A stretch of 19,215 nt of DNA from JBQTIQ01 sp052387955 (GTDB taxonomy: Bacteria > Actinomycetota > Acidimicrobiia > Acidimicrobiales > JACDCH01): positions 1 to 19,215 of the forward strand of contig JBQTIQ010000003.1 in the NCBI GenBank assembly GCA_052387955.1. The letters run 5' to 3'. The notes under the pieces were generated by a model. The model saw only the letters and a list, made by a program, of their open reading frames with translations, ran no database searches and was not told where the DNA came from. This document shows positions 1-5,555 of the stretch, in pieces (position 1 is the stretch's first letter; the number at the start of each line of letters is the position of its first letter). The translations under genes and the position numbers were made by a program.

Positions 1-626
1 CGACTCCCAGACACTATTCCTGCGAACTCAAGACTCGGAACACTAGCGGCCCGGAAGGCGAACCTCGCGTGTCCCCACCTGGTCCACCAGACCGCAGCGT
101 TCCCGCGCCGAAATCTCCATGGCCGAAGCACGGGCTGTCCCACGCGCGCGAGCCGTTCGGCGACGACGTCCAAGGACACGTCGACCTGAACGCGCTCCAC
201 AACGGGTTGGTGCCAACCGAACACGGCCACATCCTGCCCGCTGTCCGGATCGAGGGTGGCCAGGGATCAGGACGCGATGAGCACCGATCAGTAACCACAG
301 ACTGACCGGCGGCCGCGGACGCACTTCAGGAAGGCGGGAGAACGGTGACCGCGTCCGGTCAAGGTCGGCCGCCCGTTTCTGCAACTGGCTCACCCGATGA
401 CAACAGACCGCCGTGACGAGCAGAGACGGCCCTCGCCGCTCGGAGGAAAGGTCATCTGACCTGCACCTTGAACCTGCGACCCCAAGGCAGCACATGCCGA
501 CGTAGTCAAGGCGCTCACCTCTTCGTTGGCGCATGTTCGATCGAGGCACCACCACGTCGCCGGAGCTCAGTGCCCGATCGCCCGCGATCGACTCCCGCTG
601 ATCGGGTGCCATGCGATCATGGCCCT
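1..626. other. Region without a convincing gene
   Basis: Three overlapping open frames cover this stretch on both strands, but none has a family signature, a credible start or consistent codon usage. The most protein-like reading is on the minus strand from a GTG at 230 down to the window edge, with an upstream in-frame TGA at 269-267. It starts with G/C-rich third positions and a V/L/E/R-rich composition but loses that bias after about 40 codons. It could be the start of a gene cut by the window edge or a decayed fragment. Base composition is visibly less GC-rich than in the genes that follow. I recognise no RNA gene, insertion-sequence end or repeat here. Confidence 0.4.
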
Positions 627-1205
627 ATGCAGGGAGATCTCGCCGTCACCGGCAACCCCGAGGCCGACCGGCTCGTCAACACGGAGCCCCTCGCGCTGCT
701 GCTGGCGATGATGCTCGACCAGCAGGTGCCCATGGAGTGGGCCTTCATCTCGCCGTGGCGGCTGCGTGAACGTCTCGGCGGGGCGCTCGACGCCGACACG
801 ATCGCCGGCTACGACCCCGAGGCGTTCGCGGCCCTGTTCAAGGGCCCGCCGGCGCTGCACCGCTACCCGGGCTCCATGGCCGGCCGCACCCAGGCCCTGT
901 GCCGCCATCTCGTCGAGGGCTACGAGGGCAACGCCGCCGGCGTGTGGGAGCACGCCACCGACGGGAGCGACCTGCTGCGCCGGTTGGAAGCGCTGCCGGG
1001 CTACGGACGGGACAAGGCCCGCATCTTCACGGCGGTGCTGGCCAAGCGGTTCGGCGTACGCCCGCCGGGCTGGGAACAGGCGGCCGGACCGTTCGCAGAT
1101 GCCACTCCCCGCTCGGTCGCCGATATCGACTCGGCCGGGTCCCTGGCCAAGGTGCGAGAGTTCAAGCAGGCGCAGAAGAAGAAGGGCAAGGGCAAGGCCG
1201 ACTGA
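627..1205 (+). CDS. HhH-GPD family protein (TIGR03252-like), putative DNA-repair glycosylase relative
   Basis: The 192-residue product resembles the uncharacterised actinobacterial HhH-GPD family TIGR03252, relatives of base-excision DNA glycosylases. The N-terminal part (about 17-90) contains the LLLAMMLDQQVPMEWAF segment typical of this group. A helix-hairpin-helix lies at about 119-133 (LEALPGYGRDKA), the usual non-specific DNA-backbone contact. I do not see the canonical catalytic Asp about 20 residues after the hairpin, where the sequence reads PPGWEQAAGPF, so glycosylase activity is doubtful. The C-terminus is a lysine-rich tail (KKKGKGK) that may bind nucleic acid. The ATG at 627 is chosen because the conserved region begins just after it and a -10-like GATCAT (615-620) lies six bases upstream, which suits a leaderless transcript. 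The reading frame stays open upstream, but that part has no protein-like composition. Confidence 0.8.
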   Translation: MQGDLAVTGNPEADRLVNTEPLALLLAMMLDQQVPMEWAFISPWRLRERLGGALDADTIAGYDPEAFAALFKGPPALHRYPGSMAGRTQALCRHLVEGYEGNAAGVWEHATDGSDLLRRLEALPGYGRDKARIFTAVLAKRFGVRPPGWEQAAGPFADATPRSVADIDSAGSLAKVREFKQAQKKKGKGKAD

Positions 1206-1280
1206 AGCGCGAGCGCGGGCGCGTCCCGGGGCCGGCCGACCATCCACCGCCGGCGGGGCGGGGGCGGATAGACCCGGGCC

Positions 1281-1466
1281 ATGGGCCCCGCCGCCGAGGT
1301 ACGAGCGCTCGTCGGGACGCTGGTCGACGTCGAGACCCACGCCGGGACCGTGCACGGCGTGCTGTTGTCCTGCACCCGCCAGAGCCTGTGGCTGGTCGAC
1401 GGCGACGACGACCTGGTGGTCCCCATGACGATGGTCCGGTCGGTACACCGGCCGACGGCCGCCTAG
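1281..1466 (+). CDS. Small Sm-like/beta-barrel hypothetical protein
   Basis: This is a 61-residue ORF of unknown function. Its alternating hydrophobic pattern (VGTLVDVETHAGTVHGVLLS, then SLWLVDGDDDLVV) matches the five-strand barrel of Sm/LSm or SH3-like domains, with the typical V-x-T-x-x-G turn. That assignment is from pattern only. A -10-like TAGACC (1269-1274) lies exactly six bases before the ATG, the spacing seen at other starts in this window, which supports the start and suggests leaderless transcription. It lies 75 bases after the HhH-GPD gene on the same strand and converges with the alpha/beta-hydrolase gene, with only 10 bases between the two stop codons. I see no TM segment, signal peptide or cysteine cluster. 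Confidence 0.55.
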   Translation: MGPAAEVRALVGTLVDVETHAGTVHGVLLSCTRQSLWLVDGDDDLVVPMTMVRSVHRPTAA

Positions 1467-1476
1467 GGACAGGCGC

Positions 1477-2253
1477 TCAGGGGACGCTGGCGGCCACTGC
1501 GTCGCGCTCCCGGTCGAGCCATCCCAGCAGGATGGCCATGGCCCGGGGGTCGTGCCGCAGCAGGTGGCTGGCGCCGGTGATCATGCGAAGCTCGGCCTCA
1601 CCGTGGGCATCGGCCAGGACCCGGGCGTCGAAGGGTGGGACCGACTCGTCCTCGGTGCCGTGCACGACCAACAGGGGCCGCGGGGTGATGGCAACGGCGC
1701 ATTCCACCGCCCGGATCTTGCGGAGGTCAGCGGCCCACGCCTCGAACGACTGGGGGAAGGCGGCCTCCGTCACCAGCCCGATGTCGCGGGAATGCTCCAG
1801 GAGCCGGCGGGGCTGGGAGGCCCAGTCGTCGAAGTCGGCCGGGGCGGCGAGGGCCGCCACCCCGCGCACCGACGGCTCGGCGGCGGCGGCACATACGACC
1901 AGCGCCGCCCCGGTGCCGAAGCCTGCCCCCCACACCCCGGTCACGCCCTGCAGCCCGGCCACATGCGCGAGTGCGGAACGTGTGTCGGCGAGCCAGCCGC
2001 CCAAAGAGAACTGGCCCTCGGAGTCGGAGATACCCCTCAGCGCCGGCACCAACACCGTCCACCCCAGCTCCGACGCGATGCGGTCGGCGAGCTCGGCATA
2101 GGGCTCGGCGGTCGTGGCGGCAACACCGGCGGCGGCGGGGAACCCGTGACAGATCACCAGGCCCGGGCTGCGCGCCGCACCTCGTTGCACCGGGATGGCG
2201 AGATGGGCCGACAGCTTGAGCGATCCGGACCGGAACCGGTAACGGGTTGCCAC
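1477..2253 (-). CDS. Alpha/beta-hydrolase fold protein with Gly at the nucleophile position
   Basis: The 258-residue product has a typical single-domain alpha/beta-hydrolase layout. It has an N-terminal strand pair, the oxyanion-hole motif HGFP at 36-39, a nucleophile elbow at 111-115, the acid motif HGTEDESVP with candidate Asp202, and the His motif GASH with His230. The elbow reads G-F-G-T-G instead of G-x-S-x-G, so the catalytic serine is replaced by glycine at 113 while the acid and histidine remain. Either the protein is not a serine hydrolase or it belongs to a subfamily with a different mechanism. The start is GTG, chosen because the first conserved strand follows directly. A GGAGG lies immediately upstream but is too close for normal Shine-Dalgarno spacing. 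The gene follows the CxxC protein gene by about 21 bases on the same strand and is probably co-transcribed. No signal peptide is seen, so it is probably cytoplasmic. Confidence 0.8.
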   Translation of the reverse strand: MATRYRFRSGSLKLSAHLAIPVQRGAARSPGLVICHGFPAAAGVAATTAEPYAELADRIASELGWTVLVPALRGISDSEGQFSLGGWLADTRSALAHVAGLQGVTGVWGAGFGTGAALVVCAAAAEPSVRGVAALAAPADFDDWASQPRRLLEHSRDIGLVTEAAFPQSFEAWAADLRKIRAVECAVAITPRPLLVVHGTEDESVPPFDARVLADAHGEAELRMITGASHLLRHDPRAMAILLGWLDRERDAVAASVP

Positions 2254-2274
2254 CTCCGGCGTTCCCGGCCCGGC

Positions 2275-2508
2275 CTAGCCCGGGTTCTCGGCCCGGGCGG
2301 CCTCGGCTCCGCCGGTACAGCGGTCGCAGCGGCGGTAGCCCCGGTTGCGGGCCTCGGCGAGCTCGTCCGGCCCGAAGGCGGTGTACATCCCGGCGTGCAT
2401 CAGCTCCTCGATGCGCTCGGGGGCGGTGCAGGCATCGATGTCGTGGACGCGTTGGTCCCGCTTGTCGCCGACCCAACGATGGTTCTCGAAGCGGGCCGGC
2501 CGTTGCAC
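2275..2508 (-). CDS. Small hypothetical protein with C-terminal CxxC
   Basis: I do not recognise the family. The convincing part is a compact acidic/aromatic domain beginning RFENHRWVGDKRDQRVHDID, followed by an amphipathic helix and ending YRRCDRCTGG, where the CxxC could bind metal or be redox active. The frame is open back to a GTG at 2739, giving 154 residues, but those extra 77 residues are proline/serine-rich low complexity and run across a 30-bp perfect palindrome. I prefer the GTG at 2508 (77 residues), which has a TACTGT box (2521-2516) seven bases upstream, the same arrangement as at the debranching-enzyme start. The protein is encoded between a membrane-anchored hypothetical and the alpha/beta hydrolase on the same strand. 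A start at 2538 or 2739 remains possible. Confidence 0.5.
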   Translation of the reverse strand: MQRPARFENHRWVGDKRDQRVHDIDACTAPERIEELMHAGMYTAFGPDELAEARNRGYRRCDRCTGGAEAARAENPG

Positions 2509-2557
2509 CGCGGCCACAGTAGTTCTCGGCCGTTTCACCGACCCGGGCCGGGGCGCG

Positions 2558-2587
2558 GAACGGGGAGCCCGGCCGGGCTCCCCGTTC
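2558..2587. terminator. 30-bp perfect palindrome (possible terminator or operator)
   Basis: Fifteen bases (GAACGGGGAGCCCGG) are followed immediately by their exact reverse complement. In RNA this would form a very stable GC-rich hairpin. There is no T-run on either side, so it is not a textbook intrinsic terminator, although many actinobacterial terminators lack one. It lies about 50 bases upstream of the preferred start of the CxxC protein gene and about 210 bases after the membrane-anchored hypothetical gene. Confidence 0.45.
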
Positions 2588-2743
2588 ACGAGATCGCTGG
2601 AATCAGTGCCGGCGGGCGTTTGGTGTGCCGGGTGGGACGAGTTCCCGGCCGCTGGTGCCGGCGGCGGCTGGTTGGAATTCGCCGGGTGGTCCAGCGGCCG
2701 CTTAGCGGCCAGCCACCTCCGAAGTCCCGCATTGTTCACCGTT

Positions 2744-2765
2744 CAGCTGGACCACCTCCTTTCTT
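2744..2765 (-). promoter_or_regulatory. Extended Shine-Dalgarno nearly fully complementary to the 16S 3' end
   Basis: On the minus strand the sequence AAGAAAGGAGGTGGTCCAGC matches the reverse complement of the known bacterial 16S rRNA 3' end over about 20 bases. There is one difference, G for A after GGTG, which still allows a G-U pair. A CTG codon at 2746 is eight bases after AGGAGG and opens a 14-residue frame ending at 2702. A GTG at 2739 is 15 bases away. The surrounding 60 bases are distinctly AT-richer than the neighbours. It may translate a leader peptide or start the longer version of the CxxC protein. Confidence 0.45.
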
Positions 2766-2798
2766 CGGTAGCGATAGTCAATCACAATCGTCACCGAT

Positions 2799-3266
2799 TC
2801 AGGCGGGCAATTCCCCTCGACCGCCGGGGTCCTCCAGCTCCGCCGTCGGCTCGGGGACGACCCCCCCGACCGCCCCGATGGCCCGGAAGTAACCGAGCTC
2901 GACCTCGAGGATCGTGGCCACCTGGGCATCGCTGATCTCGACGCCGGCCTCGTCGGCCCGGCCCAGTACCCAGGCCACGCTCTCCTCGTCCTCGACGACG
3001 ACCGGGCCGCCTTTGTTCTCGTCCCGCCGCACCGGGACACCGCGGTCGGCCAGGTACTCCAGGTGCCAGCGCAGGACCGCGGTCACGTCGTCATAGCTCA
3101 ACACCGCGGTGATCTCCTCCGGCAGCCGGTCGGCGACGTAGTCGACCGCTTCCTGCAGATCGAACACGGTCTGCCGAGGTTGCGCCCCGAGCGTGAACGC
3201 CTCCCGGCCCACGGCAACGAGGGCCACCAGCACCACCAAGACCACGGCGACGACGACGTACATCAT
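2799..3266 (-). CDS. Membrane-anchored hypothetical protein
   Basis: This 155-residue protein is of unknown family. Residues 1-20 form a strongly hydrophobic Val/Leu/Ala segment (MMYVVVAVVLVVLVALVAV) without a signal-peptidase site, so it is probably an N-terminal anchor. The rest is soluble and acidic, with a helix-rich region (about 35-75, FDLQEAVDYVADRLPEEITAV) and a second segment (about 85-135) around ESVAWVLGRADEAGVEISDAQV. The C-terminal tail is Pro/Glu/Gly-rich. Its ATG lies two bases after the stop of the acyl-CoA dehydrogenase gene, so the two are almost certainly co-transcribed and translationally coupled. A second ATG directly follows the first. No catalytic motif or cysteine is seen. 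Confidence 0.7.
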   Translation of the reverse strand: MMYVVVAVVLVVLVALVAVGREAFTLGAQPRQTVFDLQEAVDYVADRLPEEITAVLSYDDVTAVLRWHLEYLADRGVPVRRDENKGGPVVVEDEESVAWVLGRADEAGVEISDAQVATILEVELGYFRAIGAVGGVVPEPTAELEDPGGRGELPA

Positions 3267-3268
3267 GT

Positions 3269-4387
3269 CTAGATGCCGAGCCGCTGGGCCAACAGCTCGC
3301 GGTGGTAGGTGGGGTCACCGAAGAGCAGCTCGGAGGACTTGGCCCGCTTGAAGTACAGGTGGGCGGGATGCTCCCACGTGAAGCCGATGCCACCGTGGAT
3401 CTGGATGTTCTCGGCCGCGGCATGGAAGTAGGCCTCGGAGCAGTAGGCCTTGGCCATCGATGCCACCTGAGGTAGCTCGTCGTTCAGCTCGGCGGCGCAC
3501 CAGGCGCCGTAGTAGGCCGCCGAGCGGGCCGATTCGATCTCGAGCAGCATGTCCGCACACTTGTGCTTGATGGCCTGGAAGCTGCCGATGGGACGGCCGA
3601 ACTGCACCCGGTCCCGGGCGTAGCCGACCGCCATCTCCAACACCTTCTGGGCGCCTCCCACCTGCTCGGCGGCCAAGCCCACCGCCACCAGGTCGAGCAC
3701 CCGAGACAGCGTGGCCCAACCCGCCCCTTCTGCGCCCAGGAGCCGGGCCGGCACGCCGTCGAAGTCCAACCGGGCCTGTTTGCGGGTCTGGTCCATGGTG
3801 GTGAGCGGGGTACGGGCCAGCCCGGGGGCGTCGCCGTCGACGAGGAAGAGGCTGACGGCGTCGCCGGTCCGGGCGGCCACCACGACCACGTCGGCAACGT
3901 GCCCGTCGATCACGAACGTCTTGGTGCCCGCGAGGCGATAGCCGCCGCCGGCGGCAGGCAGGGCCGGCATCGTGACGCCGGCCTCGTCCCAACGAGCGTT
4001 GTCCTCGGTGAAGGCGACCGTGGCCATCGTCCGGCCCGCGGCGATGCCAGGGAGCACGTCGGACATGGCCGCCTCGTCGCCGGCGTGCACCAAGGCGTTG
4101 GTGGCCAGCACCACCGTGGAGAAGTACGGCGCGCACAGCAGCGCCCGGCCCATCTCCTCGAGCACCACGATCAGCTCGAGATAGCCGAAACCCTGGCCCC
4201 CGAAGCGCTCCGGTACCACCAGCGATTGGAGGCCCAGCTCGTCCGCCATCTGAGCCCAGGTGGCGCCGTCGTAGCCGTCGGCTGTCTCCATGAGCCGGCG
4301 GACCTCGGCCTCGCCCGAGCGCCGCTCGAGGAAGGCCCGCAGCAACCGCCGGAGCTCGTCCTGTTCCTCGGAGAAGCCGAAGTCCAT
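3269..4387 (-). CDS. Acyl-CoA dehydrogenase (FadE-type)
   Basis: The 372-residue product is of normal length for the acyl-CoA dehydrogenase family, which uses FAD to oxidise acyl-CoA thioesters to enoyl-CoA. The N-terminal helical domain begins MDFGFSEEQDELRRLLRAF. The middle beta domain (about 115-220) includes VAFTEDNARWDE. The C-terminal helical domain contains DRVQFGRPIGSFQAIKH and the family signature IQIHGGIGFTWEHPAHLYFKRA, whose acidic residue is a candidate base by family comparison. The chain length of the substrate cannot be read from sequence; steroid or branched-chain substrates are common for actinobacterial FadE proteins. The frame is open 15 codons upstream, but the ATG at 4387 starts the conserved N-terminus and has a -10-like CACGAT (4399-4394) six bases before it. 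It is divergent from the metallo-beta-lactamase gene. Confidence 0.93.
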   Translation of the reverse strand: MDFGFSEEQDELRRLLRAFLERRSGEAEVRRLMETADGYDGATWAQMADELGLQSLVVPERFGGQGFGYLELIVVLEEMGRALLCAPYFSTVVLATNALVHAGDEAAMSDVLPGIAAGRTMATVAFTEDNARWDEAGVTMPALPAAGGGYRLAGTKTFVIDGHVADVVVVAARTGDAVSLFLVDGDAPGLARTPLTTMDQTRKQARLDFDGVPARLLGAEGAGWATLSRVLDLVAVGLAAEQVGGAQKVLEMAVGYARDRVQFGRPIGSFQAIKHKCADMLLEIESARSAAYYGAWCAAELNDELPQVASMAKAYCSEAYFHAAAENIQIHGGIGFTWEHPAHLYFKRAKSSELLFGDPTYHRELLAQRLGI

Positions 4388-4443
4388 GCCCGGATCGTGA
4401 CGGGCCCATGACCGACCCGCAAGCGGGGCCAAGCGGCCGCCGG

Positions 4444-4456
4444 CACTCGTAGAGTG
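4444..4456. promoter_or_regulatory. Predicted -10 box and inverted repeat upstream of the MBL hydrolase
   Basis: TAGAGT at 4450-4455 is followed by exactly six bases and the ATG at 4462, the spacing expected for a leaderless transcript. The box lies inside the inverted repeat CACTC-GTA-GAGTG. No good -35 is visible upstream. Confidence 0.4.
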
Positions 4457-4461
4457 GGGCG

Positions 4462-5079
4462 ATGGCCCAGGACACGCTGCACTGGAGTAGCTCGAGCGCC
4501 GAGATCCACAAGGTGGTGGTCGGCCCCATGGACAACAACGTGTACGTGCTGCGGTGCAAGGAGACGGGCGAGGCCGTCCTGGTCGACGCGGCCAACGAGC
4601 ACGAACGTCTCCTCGATCTGTGCCGGGCGCTCGACGTGCGCCTGGTGCTCGAGACCCACGGCCACTGGGACCACATCCAGGCGGTGCCCGAGCTGCGCGA
4701 CGCCGGGTACTCGGTGCACGTGACCGCCGAGGACGCGGCCATGTTGCCGGCCTACGACGAGCTCCTCGAGGACGAGGCCGTCATCTCGGTGGGCCGGCTC
4801 CGGCTCCACACGATCCACACCCCGGGCCATACGCCCGGGTCCATGTGCTTCCGGATCGAAGGAGCCCCCGTGCTCTTCAGCGGGGACACGTTGTTCCCCG
4901 GTGGGCCTGGGGCGACGCGCTTCCCGGGCGGCGACTTCCCGACCATCATCCGCTCGCTGGAGGACCGTCTTTTCCGCCCGCTGCCGGCGGGCACTCTGGT
5001 GCTGCCGGGCCACGGTGACGACACCAGCATCGGCGCCGAATCGCCGCACCTGCAGGAGTGGGCCGATCGAGGCTGGTGA
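4462..5079 (+). CDS. Metallo-beta-lactamase fold hydrolase (glyoxalase II-like)
   Basis: The 205-residue protein has the full zinc-binding set of the MBL superfamily: THGHWDH with His66, His68, Asp70 and His71, then His123 in HTPGHTPGS, Asp142 in SGDTLF, and His184 in LPGHGDDT. Such single-domain proteins hydrolyse thioesters such as S-lactoylglutathione or a mycothiol equivalent, or related substrates; the substrate here is not known. It lacks the long C-terminal domain of classical glyoxalase II and ends soon after the last His motif, as is usual for the short bacterial branch. The ATG is supported by a -10-like TAGAGT six bases upstream. The stop codon overlaps the possible GTG start of the next gene (GTGA), suggesting translational coupling. 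It is predicted to be cytoplasmic, with no signal peptide. Confidence 0.9.
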   Translation: MAQDTLHWSSSSAEIHKVVVGPMDNNVYVLRCKETGEAVLVDAANEHERLLDLCRALDVRLVLETHGHWDHIQAVPELRDAGYSVHVTAEDAAMLPAYDELLEDEAVISVGRLRLHTIHTPGHTPGSMCFRIEGAPVLFSGDTLFPGGPGATRFPGGDFPTIIRSLEDRLFRPLPAGTLVLPGHGDDTSIGAESPHLQEWADRGW

Positions 5080-5471
5080 CGATGGGCTCCGACGGGCCGC
5101 AACGCTACGACCAACGGCCCGATGACCTGTCGCCGGTCCGGACCGACGACCTCCCGCCAACACCCACGCGGGACCGCAACATCGTCGCCACCGCCTGGGT
5201 CGACGCCCCGCCCGAGCTGCTGGCCCTGGGCTATGACCTCGACGACCGGCCGGTAGCGCACTTCAAACGCCGGATCGGGCCCTGGCTGCTGTGGCGGGCC
5301 GGGCCGGCGACCGGAGGCGACGCCCGTTACTGGGTGGCCCGGTCCGACGACCTCACCGTCCAGCACGTCTTTCGCCTCTACCCCGGAGGGGACGGCGACG
5401 GGAAGGGCCCGAGCGGGGCTCGCCACTCCCGCTTCCGCAGCTGGAAAGAGGACCTCCGGGACCACCCCTGA
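5076..5471 (+). CDS. Conserved-looking hypothetical protein coupled to the MBL hydrolase
   Basis: I do not recognise this 131-residue product. It has a polar, proline-rich N-terminus (about 1-35), a central block resembling a folded core (NIVATAWVDAPPELLALGYD, then RRIGPWLLWRAGPA and DARYWVARSDDLTVQHVFRLYP), and a basic tail containing SRFRSWKEDLRDHP. There is no TM segment and there are no cysteines. The GTG at 5076 overlaps the upstream stop as GTGA, which would couple translation to the MBL gene; the ATG at 5082 is the alternative start. It faces the debranching-enzyme gene tail to tail, with 84 bases between. Confidence 0.65.
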   Translation: MTMGSDGPQRYDQRPDDLSPVRTDDLPPTPTRDRNIVATAWVDAPPELLALGYDLDDRPVAHFKRRIGPWLLWRAGPATGGDARYWVARSDDLTVQHVFRLYPGGDGDGKGPSGARHSRFRSWKEDLRDHP

Positions 5472-5484
5472 CCGCCCCCTGCCG

Positions 5485-5499
5485 GTCTTGTCTCAAGAC
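5485..5499. terminator. Short hairpin between convergent genes
   Basis: GTCTTG and CAAGAC are separated by TCT, a perfect six-base stem in the 84-base gap between two converging genes. No T-run follows on either strand, so its role as a bidirectional terminator is only suggested by position. Confidence 0.35.
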
Positions 5500-5555
5500 G
5501 GACGGTGGGGCCATCGGGAATCGACCGGAGCGAGGCGACCCCCGCAGCGGGCGCA

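Noticed and set aside
467..484. T-arm-like sequence of a tRNA on the minus strand (GGTCGCAGGTTCAAG)
   Set aside because: The following bases do not pair to form the T-stem, and no acceptor, D or anticodon arms can be built around it. It could be a tRNA-derived fragment, but there is no further support.
2744..2765. Fragment of a 16S rRNA gene 3' end on the plus strand
   Set aside because: The similarity stops outside the anti-Shine-Dalgarno stretch. The conserved bases that precede it in 16S rRNA are absent.
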